This document shows, piece by piece, positions 28,603 to 37,494 of a DNA stretch of 64,000 nucleotides. The position numbers and the translations under genes are program-made. A model generated the notes under the pieces. That model saw nothing but the letters and a program-made list of their open reading frames with translations. It was not told the origin of the DNA and did no database searches. Within the stretch, counting starts at the first letter, position 1. The number at the start of each line of letters is the position of its first letter. The DNA comes from Fictibacillus phosphorivorans (GTDB lineage Bacteria > Bacillota > Bacilli > Bacillales > Fictibacillaceae), in assembly GCF_023715845.1 (NCBI RefSeq), contig NZ_JAMBOR010000002.1:124001-188000 (forward strand), read 5' to 3'.

Positions 28603-31600
28603 CTACGATGTTACCAATTCTTTTGTTTCTTCTAAACGGACTGATACAAGTTTTGACACACCTGATTCCTGCATGGTCACTCCGTACAATACATCCGCTT
28701 CTTCCATCGTACCCTTTCGGTGGGTTACAACGATAAACTGTGTTTCTTTACTGAATGTTCGCAAGTACTTTGCAAAACGGTTCACGTTTGCATCATCCAA
28801 TGCCGCTTCTACTTCATCTAAAATACAAAACGGAACAGGACGAACCTTTAAGATGGCAAACAATAGTGCAATAGCGGTCAACGCTCTTTCTCCACCAGAT
28901 AACAGCCCTAGTTGCTGAAGTTTCTTGCCTGGAGGCTGAGCCATGATATCCACACCTGTAGCAAGCATATCTTCTGGCTGCGTCAAAACTAGGTCTGCAC
29001 GGCCACCACCGAACAGTTCTTTAAAGATGATTCCAAAATGCGATCGGATCGATGTAAAGGTCTCTTCAAACCGATTCTTCATTTCTTCATCCATCTCTGA
29101 GATCACACCATACAAAGTGTTTTTCGCTTCTGTCAGGTCATCCCTTTGTTCGATCAGGAATTCATAACGCTGACTGACTCGTTCATATTCCTCAATAGCG
29201 CCTAAGTTTACGACACCTAGCTCTTCGATCGCCATCTTGATCAGCTTTACTTTTCGTTTAGCATCCTCTAACGGTATCTCTAATTTGTGTTTTAGTTTCG
29301 CGCCTTCATAGGAGAGCTCATATTCTTCTCTCAAGTGAGTCAGACGGGATTCAAGTTCAACATCAAGTCTATTAATGCTCACTTCTTCCGTTTTTAATCC
29401 ATCACTCAACTGTTTGTATTGACGCTTAGCTTCCTTAAGCTCGACTTCCATCGACTCGATCGTACGGAATGACTCCGTCCTTTCTTGTCTTCGCTCTGCT
29501 ATTAATTTTAAAGCTGTATTCTTTTCATGTCTCTTCTGCATGATCTGTTCATCGAGTGAATCCTCACCAGACGAACTAGAGTTCATTTCTTCTTCAAGAA
29601 GCCAATAATCTTCTTCCGTTTCTTTACTTCTTGCACTTACATCTGAAAACTCTTCTTCAAGCCGCACACTTTTTTCCTTTTGATTTGCAACTTGCTGTTC
29701 AAGTTCTGCCGCTTTAATTTTCAACTTGGTCAACGTTTCTCTAAGCTCTTCTTTAGAAGATTGGTGCATCTTTTTCTTTTCAGTTAGATCAGCGATTGTT
29801 TTCTCAAGTTCATTTCCAGATTTCACGGCTTCCTCAAGCTTTTTCTTAAGCTTCGATAATCGATGATCAGCAGCCGATTTTTCAGATTCAAACGTATGTT
29901 TTTCACGGTCATACAGCTGCAATCTATCGTTTAGACTCTTCTCTTGGATCTCAAGCTCACGCAGGTTACTCTTGAGTTCTTGTTCAAGCTCCCTCAGCTT
30001 CTCACCTTCTGCTTGAAGTCGGTCTAACGCTTCATTGTTTTTTACAACTTTTTCTTTAAGTTTAGAGACCTTATCTTCCAAGCTAAGTGTTTGTTTTTGC
30101 ATGGACGCTAGTTTTTCAGTCAAGGCTTCTACTTCTCTTTGTCTGCTTAGTAGAGAAGAACTTTTCTGTTTAAGGCTTCCCCCAGACATGGAGCCTCCAG
30201 GACTGACTACATCCCCTTCAAGTGTGACGATACGGTAACGATAGTTCACTTTTTTAGCAATCGCATTAGCACCCGCTAGATCCCTAGAGATAATAATATT
30301 ACCTAATAAGTTACCAACGATGTTCTTATACTTTTGATCATATTGAACAAGATCAGCGGCCACACCTACAAAAGCGTCTACAGTGCGCGCATTATGAACA
30401 TCCGCGCTTGAAACATTACGGCTTTTGATTACATTCAATGGTAAGAATGTTGCTCTTCCTGCTCTCGTTTGTTTTAAGAATTGAATAGCTTTCATCGCAT
30501 TCTGATCACGATCGACTACCACATGCTGCATAGAAGCTCCTAAAGCAGTCTCAATAGCGGTTTCAACCTCAGATGGAACTGATAATAGTTCCGCAACCGC
30601 TCCCTGAATTCCAGGTAACTTGGTTTCTTTGGCCTTTAAGACCTCTTTAACTCCCTGCATGAAGCCGGCATATTCATCCTGCATGGATTCAAGCATTTCT
30701 TTCTTTGACTTGAACTGTTGAATGTATTGGTAAGCCTGATACAATTTCTCTTGAAGTGAACGGCTTTCTTGCTCTTCTACTGAAACAGCAGCTTTTAACT
30801 TCTGATACTCCTCTTGCTTCTCCTTCAACTGAGCCTCCGCTTCTTTATAACTCTTTTCCGCTTGTTCTCTCTTGTTCTTTATTTCTTCTCTTTGTTGAAG
30901 GAATCTATTGTTTTCTTCATCTAGCCTGCTGCTTTTAAACGTCTGCTGTTTCGCTTGGTCCTCAATATAACGCATTTCATTTCTAATGGTCGTTTGTTCG
31001 TTTAAGCGTTCAAAATAATCACTTTTTAATTTTTCGAGTTCTGCTTCTACATCCATTTCAAGGACGGTTAGTCGACTTTCTTCCTCAGAAACTTGTTTGC
31101 GAACCGCTTTTAATTGCTTTTCTTTATCTGTCAAAATACTTTTTTCAGATCGTAATTGTGTTTCTAGTTGTTCTTTTTTTACTTTCAGTTGCTGAATCTG
31201 CTCCAAAAGAGAAGTTTTATTCTGATCATAATTTTTTTTTCTCTCTTTTAAAACCTCTTTTTTGCCTTCTAGTTTTTCTAGAGTTTCACTAGCTAAGAGA
31301 AGGGCTCCCTGAAGTTCATCGATCGATTCATCCATCGCTTGCATATCAAGTCTGGCTCTTTCGATGGCAGATTCCCCTTGCTTTACTTTTGCTGAGAGTT
31401 CAGATTCTTGTTTCTGCAATTCTGCTACCCATGTTTTTTGTTTTTCCCAGCGTTCGTGCAGGTCTTCTATCTCTTGAACGAGAACAGCAGTCTCAACGAT
31501 TTCTAATTCTTGTTTTTTATCCAGATAATCCTTCGCAATGGACGCCTGTATCTTTAAAGGCTCAACCTGCCCTTCAAGTTCATGAAGGATGTCTTCAACC

Positions 31601-32169
31601 CTGTTTAAGTTTTCCTGAGTCTCGAAAAGTTTCTGTTCAGCCTTATGTTTTCTTGTCTTATACTTTAAAACTCCTGCAGCTTCTTCAAAAATCTTTCTTC
31701 TTTCTTCTGATTTACTGCTTAATATTTCTTCTACACGGCCTTGTCCGATGATTGAAAATGCCTCTCTGCCGAGTCCTGAATCCATGAATAATTCAACAAT
31801 ATCTTTTAATCGGCATTGCTGCTTATTGATTAAATATTCGCTATCCCCAGAGCGATAAACTCTTCTTGTAATAGAAATCTCATTATAATCTAGCGGCAGA
31901 TGCTGATCTTCATTATCTAGAGTGAGTGTTACTTCAGCGACATTCAATGGTTTACGATTATCACTTCCTGCAAAAATGATATCTTCCATTTTTGAACCGC
32001 GAAGTGACTTTGCAGATTGTTCGCCTAAGACCCATCTTACAGCATCAGAGATATTACTCTTTCCGCTTCCATTAGGACCTACTACAGCTGTTACTCCTTG
32101 AACAAATTCTACTTGGATCCGCTCTGCAAATGATTTAAATCCTGCTACATCAATTCGTTTGAGGAACAT
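28603..32169 (-). CDS. smc: Chromosome condensation/segregation ATPase Smc
   Basis: A 1188-residue SMC protein. Walker A GPNGSGKSNISDAVRW is near the N-terminus, long coiled coils run from about 170-490 and 680-1010, and the hinge (about 510-660) includes GRATFLPLNVIKSR and PGGSMSGGS. The C-terminal ABC signature LLSGGERALTAIALLFAI and Walker B CILDEVEAALDD close the head. It organises the chromosome with ScpA and ScpB. The frame extends 7 codons upstream, but AAAGGGGGA lies before the ATG at 32169. Confidence 0.99.
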   Translation of the reverse strand: MFLKRIDVAGFKSFAERIQVEFVQGVTAVVGPNGSGKSNISDAVRWVLGEQSAKSLRGSKMEDIIFAGSDNRKPLNVAEVTLTLDNEDQHLPLDYNEISITRRVYRSGDSEYLINKQQCRLKDIVELFMDSGLGREAFSIIGQGRVEEILSSKSEERRKIFEEAAGVLKYKTRKHKAEQKLFETQENLNRVEDILHELEGQVEPLKIQASIAKDYLDKKQELEIVETAVLVQEIEDLHERWEKQKTWVAELQKQESELSAKVKQGESAIERARLDMQAMDESIDELQGALLLASETLEKLEGKKEVLKERKKNYDQNKTSLLEQIQQLKVKKEQLETQLRSEKSILTDKEKQLKAVRKQVSEEESRLTVLEMDVEAELEKLKSDYFERLNEQTTIRNEMRYIEDQAKQQTFKSSRLDEENNRFLQQREEIKNKREQAEKSYKEAEAQLKEKQEEYQKLKAAVSVEEQESRSLQEKLYQAYQYIQQFKSKKEMLESMQDEYAGFMQGVKEVLKAKETKLPGIQGAVAELLSVPSEVETAIETALGASMQHVVVDRDQNAMKAIQFLKQTRAGRATFLPLNVIKSRNVSSADVHNARTVDAFVGVAADLVQYDQKYKNIVGNLLGNIIISRDLAGANAIAKKVNYRYRIVTLEGDVVSPGGSMSGGSLKQKSSSLLSRQREVEALTEKLASMQKQTLSLEDKVSKLKEKVVKNNEALDRLQAEGEKLRELEQELKSNLRELEIQEKSLNDRLQLYDREKHTFESEKSAADHRLSKLKKKLEEAVKSGNELEKTIADLTEKKKMHQSSKEELRETLTKLKIKAAELEQQVANQKEKSVRLEEEFSDVSARSKETEEDYWLLEEEMNSSSSGEDSLDEQIMQKRHEKNTALKLIAERRQERTESFRTIESMEVELKEAKRQYKQLSDGLKTEEVSINRLDVELESRLTHLREEYELSYEGAKLKHKLEIPLEDAKRKVKLIKMAIEELGVVNLGAIEEYERVSQRYEFLIEQRDDLTEAKNTLYGVISEMDEEMKNRFEETFTSIRSHFGIIFKELFGGGRADLVLTQPEDMLATGVDIMAQPPGKKLQQLGLLSGGERALTAIALLFAILKVRPVPFCILDEVEAALDDANVNRFAKYLRTFSKETQFIVVTHRKGTMEEADVLYGVTMQESGVSKLVSVRLEETKELVTS

Positions 32170-32367
32170 CTTTAAATCCCCCTTTTTCATGCTTTATATA
32201 AGCGTTCGTGTTCAAACGGTTATTTCAGTAATTTTATATGAGATTGTCTTTCCTGAGTGCCCGATGAAATCCCAGCAGCTGACTATCTTTTAATTATGTA
32301 AAAAAAATTCTCTAACTGTTTTATTTTATCATAGATTTACTCTCTCATAGTCACAAAGATTACAGTA

Positions 32368-32376
32368 TGCTAAAAT
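32368..32376 (+). promoter_or_regulatory. Candidate extended -10 promoter for yfkK
   Basis: TGCTAAAAT forms an extended -10 element about 65 bases before yfkK. The -35 region is poor, so this is a tentative call. Confidence 0.4.
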
Positions 32377-32440
32377 AGAGAAAGTTAATGGAACGGCATA
32401 GACTTAGTATCTCTTAATTACACACTAAAGGAGTTTCACA

Positions 32441-32665
32441 ATGGACTTAACTAAAGAAAATCACGAGAACTTATCTTTTATGATTGAGACCTTAAAGAAA
32501 AAACTGCAACTCGTTAACAGCGGATTGATTCAGCCTGAAGATTATGAACTTAACAAATACGACGATATTAAAGAGCTGTATGACATGGTCATGAAGATGC
32601 CTTCGTTCAGCATAAGAGATATGGAAGGAATCATCGAAGAACTCGCATCTCTTAAAAAAAGATAA
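32441..32665 (+). CDS. yfkK: UPF0435/DUF1128 family protein (YfkK-like)
   Basis: A 74-residue, mostly helical, soluble protein of unknown function. MDLTKENHENLSFMIETLKK and the downstream KYDDIKELYDMVMKM segment match my memory of the DUF1128 (UPF0435) family found in Bacillaceae. AAAGGAG precedes the ATG at a good distance. It runs opposite to smc and rnc, between them, and shares a bidirectional terminator with rnc. In B. subtilis the homologue lies elsewhere, so this location differs. Confidence 0.8.
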   Translation: MDLTKENHENLSFMIETLKKKLQLVNSGLIQPEDYELNKYDDIKELYDMVMKMPSFSIRDMEGIIEELASLKKR

Positions 32666-32673
32666 AATAATAG

Positions 32674-32710
32674 AAACCCCCTTATCTGGCATTCACCTTT
32701 AAGGGGGTTT
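32674..32710. terminator. Bidirectional terminator between yfkK and rnc
   Basis: AAACCCCCTTA and TAAGGGGGTTT form an 11-bp stem around a 15-base loop, placed between the convergent 3' ends of yfkK and rnc. Confidence 0.85.
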
Positions 32711-32712
32711 AC

Positions 32713-33504
32713 TTATTGGTTTGATTTCTTCTTTACTTTTTCAATCGCTTCTTGTGCAGCATGTTGTTCGGCTTCTTTTTTGGATCTTCCATATCCGATA
32801 CCAAAAGGAGCATCATTCAGCCTGACCTCAGACACAAATTCCCTGTTATGCGCAGGTCCTTTTTCCTGTACAATCCTATAATCAATATGCCCCAACCCTT
32901 CACGCTGAACATATTCTTGCAGCTGGCTCTTAAAATCCATCACATGAGAAAAAGCACCTTCATTAATTCGTGGTACAACGTACTGATTTAAAAACTCTTT
33001 CACTTTTTCGAGTCCTTGATCAAGATACAGTGCTCCTATAAAGGCCTCGAAAACATCCGCTAATAAAGCAGGCCGTGTTCGTCCACCCGTGTTCTCTTCT
33101 CCTTTTCCCAGAAGTACATAGTCACCAAAGTGCAGATCGTTAGCGAACAATACCAATGATGGTTCACAGACGATAGCTGCTCTGAGCTTTGTGAGTTCAC
33201 CTTCACTCATGTTCGTAAACTTGCTGTACAAGTATTGGGAAATGGTCAATTCTAGAACAGCATCGCCTAGAAATTCTAATCTTTCATTATCCTCGAATGT
33301 TCTTCCTCGATGCTCATTCACATATGATGAATGGGTAAAAGCTTGAGCTAGTAATTTTACATTTTCAAACTGGATGTTTAAACGGTCCTGAAGAGGGGCT
33401 ACTTTCTGGATGCGCACTCTGTCATCCATGCCCTTTTTGGAAGCCGATTTAAAGCGGTTTTTTATTGTTTTATTTTGAGTTGATTGATGTTTTGAACCTT
33501 TCAT
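32713..33504 (-). CDS. rnc: Ribonuclease III
   Basis: A 263-residue double-stranded RNA endonuclease that processes rRNA and scRNA precursors. The signature [14 protein letters not shown] is near residue 71, with acidic catalytic residues also in [16 protein letters not shown]. The C-terminal dsRNA-binding domain includes [10 protein letters not shown] and [17 protein letters not shown] basic N-terminal extension of about 30 residues precedes the nuclease domain. It is preceded by GGAGG and followed by a strong terminator. Confidence 0.98.
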   Translation of the reverse strand: MKGSKHQSTQNKTIKNRFKSASKKGMDDRVRIQKVAPLQDRLNIQFENVKLLAQAFTHSSYVNEHRGRTFEDNERLEFLGDAVLELTISQYLYSKFTNMSEGELTKLRAAIVCEPSLVLFANDLHFGDYVLLGKGEENTGGRTRPALLADVFEAFIGALYLDQGLEKVKEFLNQYVVPRINEGAFSHVMDFKSQLQEYVQREGLGHIDYRIVQEKGPAHNREFVSEVRLNDAPFGIGYGRSKKEAEQHAAQEAIEKVKKKSNQ

Positions 33505-33559
33505 ACACTTCCTCCAAAAATCTCGTAAAAGGGCTATTTACTACTGTTTTCTCCCCAAA

Positions 33560-33595
33560 AAGGGAAGAAAGCCCCGCATTTTTCATCGGGACTTT
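33560..33595 (-). terminator. Terminator-like hairpin after acpP
   Basis: AAGTCCCG and CGGGGCTT pair (one G-U) around a 10-base loop, followed by TCTTCCCTTTTT on the minus strand, between acpP and rnc. Confidence 0.65.
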
Positions 33596-33607
33596 ATCCG
33601 TAAAACC

Positions 33608-33841
33608 TTATTGTTTGCTGTTTATGTAATCTACAACGTCACCAACAGTTGCAATTTTTTCAGCATCTTCATCAGAAATCTCTAGTTCGAACTCATCCTC
33701 AAGTTCCATAACTAGTTCCACTACATCAAGAGAGTCTGCACCTAGATCCTCTTTAAAGGAAGCTTCAGGCTTAACCTCAGACGCGTCAACACCTAGACGG
33801 TCAACAACAATCTTCGAAACTCTTTCTAAAACGTCTGCCAT
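33608..33841 (-). CDS. acpP: Acyl carrier protein
   Basis: A 77-residue acidic carrier for fatty-acid synthesis. The 4'-phosphopantetheine attachment Ser is in [17 protein letters not shown] near residue 37. The ideal ribosome site GAAAGGAGGTGACA precedes the ATG at 33841; the 7-codon upstream extension would contain this site and is rejected. It lies after fabG with a 212-base gap, so it may have its own promoter as well as read-through. Confidence 0.98.
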   Translation of the reverse strand: MADVLERVSKIVVDRLGVDASEVKPEASFKEDLGADSLDVVELVMELEDEFELEISDEDAEKIATVGDVVDYINSKQ

Positions 33842-34053
33842 TTGTGTGTCACCTCCTTTCAATAGTATATGCTTTTTCCTCTAAAAAAACTAGAGGGTTT
33901 CCGATGTATTAATTGGTCTGTTTTTTTAAATTTATTAATGTCTTCACAAGAGGTAGAATTTAGTAGGCGCCTCACATCTTACATTCATAAAGGTACGAGA
34001 CACAACAACAGCCTATTAGAAATATCTTTATTAAAGACACATAAAAAGCTTGA
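33842..34053 (-). other. Leader region between fabG and acpP
   Basis: A 212-base gap with a small CCTCTA/TAGAGG hairpin near 33874-33893 and the strong acpP ribosome site. TTGTGT and TAAGAT with 18-base spacing form a modest promoter candidate near 33975-34010. No clear FapR box was seen here. Confidence 0.4.
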
Positions 34054-34797
34054 TTACATCACCATTCCGCCGTCAACGTGCAGGGTCTGACCGGTAATAT
34101 ATGAGCTAGCATCACTTGCTAGAAAAGCTGCAGCTGCTGCGATATCATCTGGTTGACCGAAACGAGCAAGCGGAATATTTCTTAGCATATCTTCTTTTAT
34201 ACCTTCTTCAAGTTTTCCTGTCATATCTGTTTCGATGAATCCAGGAGCAATGGCATTAACCGTAATTCCTCTTGAAGAAAGCTCCTTAGCAGACGTTTTT
34301 GTAAGCCCGATCACTCCAGCTTTTGCCGCTACATAGTTGGCTTGCCCAGCATTTCCTGAAACACCAACGATTGAAGCAATATTGATAATACGGCCACTTC
34401 TTTGTTTCATCATCTGTCTTGTAACAGCTTTTGTTGTCAAGAATACACCTTTTAAGTTTGTGTTTATGACCGCATCCCAGTCTTCTTCCTTCATTCGCAT
34501 TAAAAGGTTATCTCTCGTAATTCCAGCGTTGTTCACAAGTACATCAAGACTACCAAATTCATCGATAACAGTCTTGATCATGTTTGTTACATCGTCTGAA
34601 CTAGAAATATCAGCCTTGATCGCAAAAGCTGTTCCGCCGTTTGCTTTAATTTCTTCAACTACCTCATTCGCTTTTTCTTCGCTTCCAGAATAGTTGACCG
34701 CTACTTTCGCTCCATTTTTTGCAAAATATAAGGCAATGGCCCGACCAATACCTCGTGAAGCACCTGTTACTAATACCGATTTATTATTAAGCATCAA
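34054..34797 (-). CDS. fabG: 3-oxoacyl-[acyl-carrier-protein] reductase FabG
   Basis: A 247-residue short-chain dehydrogenase that performs the NADPH-dependent keto-reduction of fatty-acid elongation. The cofactor motif TGASRGIG is at about residues 11-18, NNAG near 88, and the catalytic Ser-Tyr-Lys set is visible in IASIVG and ANYVAAKAG. The C-terminus [14 protein letters not shown] is typical. It overlaps the end of fabD by 11 bases. Confidence 0.98.
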   Translation of the reverse strand: MMLNNKSVLVTGASRGIGRAIALYFAKNGAKVAVNYSGSEEKANEVVEEIKANGGTAFAIKADISSSDDVTNMIKTVIDEFGSLDVLVNNAGITRDNLLMRMKEEDWDAVINTNLKGVFLTTKAVTRQMMKQRSGRIINIASIVGVSGNAGQANYVAAKAGVIGLTKTSAKELSSRGITVNAIAPGFIETDMTGKLEEGIKEDMLRNIPLARFGQPDDIAAAAAFLASDASSYITGQTLHVDGGMVM

Positions 34798-35737
34798 CAG
34801 ATTCTCCTTTCAGTTTCTCTAAAGCTTGCTTCATTGAATCCATATCTCCGATCGCGAACACATTAGCTCGGCGATTTACCTTTTTTACAAGACCACATAA
34901 AACTTTTCCAGGTCCGATTTCAATGAATGTGTCTACACCAGCATCCATTAACTCTCTGATTGTTTCTTCCCAGCGTACGGGAGAATACAATTGTTCGATC
35001 AGCTTCGATTTAATGTCTTCTTTAGATGTAACAGGTTTCGCTGTTACGTTTGCGATTACAGGTGTTTTCGCATCTTGTATGGTGATGTTTGATAAAATTT
35101 CTTCAAATTTTTCTGCTGCCGGTTTCATAAGTGAAGAGTGAAAAGGACCGCTGACTTGCAATGGAATGACTTTAGCGCCTTCTTCTTTCGCTTTCTTGCC
35201 CGCTTCTTCAACACCTTTTACTGTTCCAGAAATAACAATTTGACCCGGGCAGTTTAAGTTTGCCACCTGTACACTTTCTCCGGACTCTGAAACTTCAGCT
35301 GTAATGGCCTCAAGGCGTTCTTGGTCGAAACCGATAATCGCTGCCATTGTTCCTACACCTGCAGGAACAGCTTCTTCCATTAAAAGCCCGCGGTGTCTCA
35401 CTGCATAGACCGCATCTTCAAACGAAATACTGCCAGCTGCAACAAGTGCTGAATATTCCCCTAAACTATGACCAGCCGTGTAGTCAGGAGAAATACCATG
35501 TTTGTTAAGAACCTCAAGAACAGCTGTTGATACAGTAAGTAATGCTGGCTGAGTATTCTCGGTTTTCTTTAAAAGTTCATCAGGACCTTCAAAAATAATC
35601 TTCGAAAGATCGAATTTCAAAACTTCATCCGCTTTATTAAAGATATCTTTTGCAAGTGTTTCTTGATCTGCTAATTGTTTTCCCATTCCTGCAAATTGAG
35701 ACCCTTGTCCAGGAAATAGAAAGGCGATTTTACCCAT
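34787..35737 (-). CDS. fabD: Malonyl-CoA:ACP transacylase FabD
   Basis: A 316-residue enzyme that loads malonyl onto [17 protein letters not shown] at the N-terminus, the nucleophile Ser in [15 protein letters not shown] near residue 90, and the catalytic His in [10 protein letters not shown] near 198 are clear. It lies 3 bases after plsX and overlaps fabG. Confidence 0.98.
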   Translation of the reverse strand: MGKIAFLFPGQGSQFAGMGKQLADQETLAKDIFNKADEVLKFDLSKIIFEGPDELLKKTENTQPALLTVSTAVLEVLNKHGISPDYTAGHSLGEYSALVAAGSISFEDAVYAVRHRGLLMEEAVPAGVGTMAAIIGFDQERLEAITAEVSESGESVQVANLNCPGQIVISGTVKGVEEAGKKAKEEGAKVIPLQVSGPFHSSLMKPAAEKFEEILSNITIQDAKTPVIANVTAKPVTSKEDIKSKLIEQLYSPVRWEETIRELMDAGVDTFIEIGPGKVLCGLVKKVNRRANVFAIGDMDSMKQALEKLKGESVDA

Positions 35738-35740
35738 CAG

Positions 35741-36739
35741 TTATTCCTCCTTTTGGCTGTCAGGCTGAATATGGCTTAAAATTGTGTTTACAACATCCTT
35801 GTCTACCATATCTTTTGTTTGTCTGATCGCATTTAACACGGCATTTGCATTTGATGAACCATGTGCTTTAATGACAGGTGCGGCTAATCCAAACAATCCT
35901 GCTCCACCATATTCCGTATAGTCAAGTTTATCTTTAATTCCTCTTAGCTTCGGTTTTAATACACCTGCTGCTAGTTTGCTCGTAAAGCTTGAAGTGAGTG
36001 TATCTTTGATCATGGAAAACATGCTCATTGCTGTACCTTCAATCGATTTCAACACAAGGTTACCCGCAAACCCATCACAAACGACTATATCTGCCGCTCC
36101 CATTAATAGATCTCTAGATTCAACGTTACCAACAAAATGAATATTAGCTTCCTGCAGCAAAGGAAAAGCAGCCTTTGTTAAAGCATTTCCTTTTTCATTT
36201 TCTGTACCCACGTTAAGCAATCCAACGCGAGGATTTTCAATTCCCCTAACTTCTTTACAATAGACTGAACCCATCAGTGCATATTGTAAGAGGTGTTCTG
36301 GTTTAGCATCCATGTTTGCCCCAACATCCAAGAATAAGAATCCTTTCCCGTTAAGAGTTGGGAGTGTTGGAGCTAACGCCGGGCGTTCGATCCCTTTAAT
36401 TCTGCCCACATAAAAGAGTCCGCTGGCCATAAGAGCTCCTGTATTACCAGCTGAAATATAGGCATCTGCATTACCTGTCTTTACTTCATTTGCAGCCAGA
36501 ACCATTGAAGCTTCTTTTTTTCGGCGTACTGCACGAACCGGTTCTTCAGCCGTTTCGATCACTTCTGTTGTATGAATAATTTTAAAAGAATGATCCTTCG
36601 GTAAATGTTCATTAATTTTGTCCTGGTCACCAATTAACGTGATCTGGAGTTCAGGATATTGTTCAACAGCCAGCAATGCACCTTTTACGATTTCTTTCGG
36701 TGCGTTGTCACCGCCCATTGCATCAATTGCGATAATCAT
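35741..36739 (-). CDS. plsX: Phosphate acyltransferase PlsX
   Basis: A 332-residue enzyme that converts acyl-ACP to acyl-phosphate for glycerolipid synthesis. The start [20 protein letters not shown] and the motifs [15 protein letters not shown] and [16 protein letters not shown] are characteristic. It couples fatty-acid and phospholipid synthesis and is co-transcribed with fapR, as usual in Bacillus. Confidence 0.98.
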   Translation of the reverse strand: MIIAIDAMGGDNAPKEIVKGALLAVEQYPELQITLIGDQDKINEHLPKDHSFKIIHTTEVIETAEEPVRAVRRKKEASMVLAANEVKTGNADAYISAGNTGALMASGLFYVGRIKGIERPALAPTLPTLNGKGFLFLDVGANMDAKPEHLLQYALMGSVYCKEVRGIENPRVGLLNVGTENEKGNALTKAAFPLLQEANIHFVGNVESRDLLMGAADIVVCDGFAGNLVLKSIEGTAMSMFSMIKDTLTSSFTSKLAAGVLKPKLRGIKDKLDYTEYGGAGLFGLAAPVIKAHGSSNANAVLNAIRQTKDMVDKDVVNTILSHIQPDSQKEE

Positions 36740-36745
36740 GCTGAT

Positions 36746-37318
36746 TTAACTTCCTTCCTTTGAATCTTGTTTTGATCTAAACATCGTAAACTCACCGTGG
36801 AAGACAAGCTCTTTTTCTACATAGCTATTGACTTCAACAGTTGTCCGTTCTGAGCCTTTTTCGATCACTTTCGCTTTTGCGACGATCCTTTCGCCAACTC
36901 TAACTGTTCGAGAAAAACGTATGTTTGCACGTGCAGTTAAAGCGAGTTCGTCATTAATGATTGCCACTGCAAGAGAGTTTGCCTGTGCAAAGACATGATG
37001 TCCCCTTGCGATCTTGTTGCGCGAAAATACATGTTCTTCTTTTATATCCAGAATAGAGATTGCTGACTCATCCAACTGAAGGTCAATAATTTCACCAATC
37101 ACTTCTTCCAGAGGGAGTGCCTTAACATCATCCAGTTTTGTCTGGGCAACTGTCTTAATCCTCTCTCGGAGCTCTGGTATCGAAAGTTCCAGTCGATCTA
37201 AACGTATGGTCTGGACACTAACACTGAACTTTTCAGCCAGTTCCTCATCCGTAATAAAAGGGGTCTGTTTTATCGTTTCCTTTAGCAGCTCTTGCCGCTC
37301 CCGTTTTGTTTTTTTCAT
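36746..37318 (-). CDS. fapR: Fatty-acid and phospholipid biosynthesis repressor FapR
   Basis: A 190-residue malonyl-CoA-responsive repressor. The N-terminal HTH includes [20 protein letters not shown] (about residues 19-38); a linker helix follows; the C-terminal hot-dog domain (about 75-185) binds malonyl-CoA, with [18 protein letters not shown] visible. Its own promoter carries a FapR box at the transcription start, so it should be autoregulated. Confidence 0.98.
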   Translation of the reverse strand: MKKTKRERQELLKETIKQTPFITDEELAEKFSVSVQTIRLDRLELSIPELRERIKTVAQTKLDDVKALPLEEVIGEIIDLQLDESAISILDIKEEHVFSRNKIARGHHVFAQANSLAVAIINDELALTARANIRFSRTVRVGERIVAKAKVIEKGSERTTVEVNSYVEKELVFHGEFTMFRSKQDSKEGS

Positions 37319-37394
37319 AAATACTTTCCTTCTTCCGTTAAAAAGGTTCCATTTATGAGAAAGATTACTCTCTCTTCAAATGAAGGGCGTTAGA

Positions 37395-37425
37395 AAAGCA
37401 GGCGCCGTGTTACGGCGTACCTGCT
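37395..37425 (-). terminator. Terminator-like hairpin in the fapR leader
   Basis: On the minus strand AGCAGGTACGCCG and CGGCGCCTGCT form a GC-rich stem with one bulge and a 5-base loop, followed by TTTTCT. It lies downstream of the fapR promoter and about 77 bases before fapR, so it could end recG transcripts, attenuate fapR mRNA, or both. Confidence 0.65.
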
Positions 37426-37438
37426 GTATGTTTTTCTG

Positions 37439-37462
37439 CTATTAAGAGCTGGTACTAATAGT
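37439..37462. promoter_or_regulatory. FapR operator
   Basis: On the minus strand CTATTAGTACC and the imperfect inverted half CTCTTAATAG flank a 2-base centre. This matches the known FapR box (TTAGTACC half-site) and begins directly after the -10 element, so binding would cover the transcription start. Confidence 0.75.
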
Positions 37463-37491
37463 AGTATATAGTATCAGAATACAACTTTCAA
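37463..37491 (-). promoter_or_regulatory. Sigma-A promoter of the fapR-plsX-fabD-fabG operon
   Basis: TTGAAA (37486-37491) and TATACT (37463-37468) are separated by exactly 17 bases. The -35 begins just after the recG stop. The FapR operator follows immediately. Confidence 0.8.
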
Positions 37492-37494
37492 GAA

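Noticed and set aside
31389-31751. 120-codon plus-strand frame opposite smc
   Set aside because: It lies wholly within the smc coiled coil on the other strand and shows no independent coding signs.
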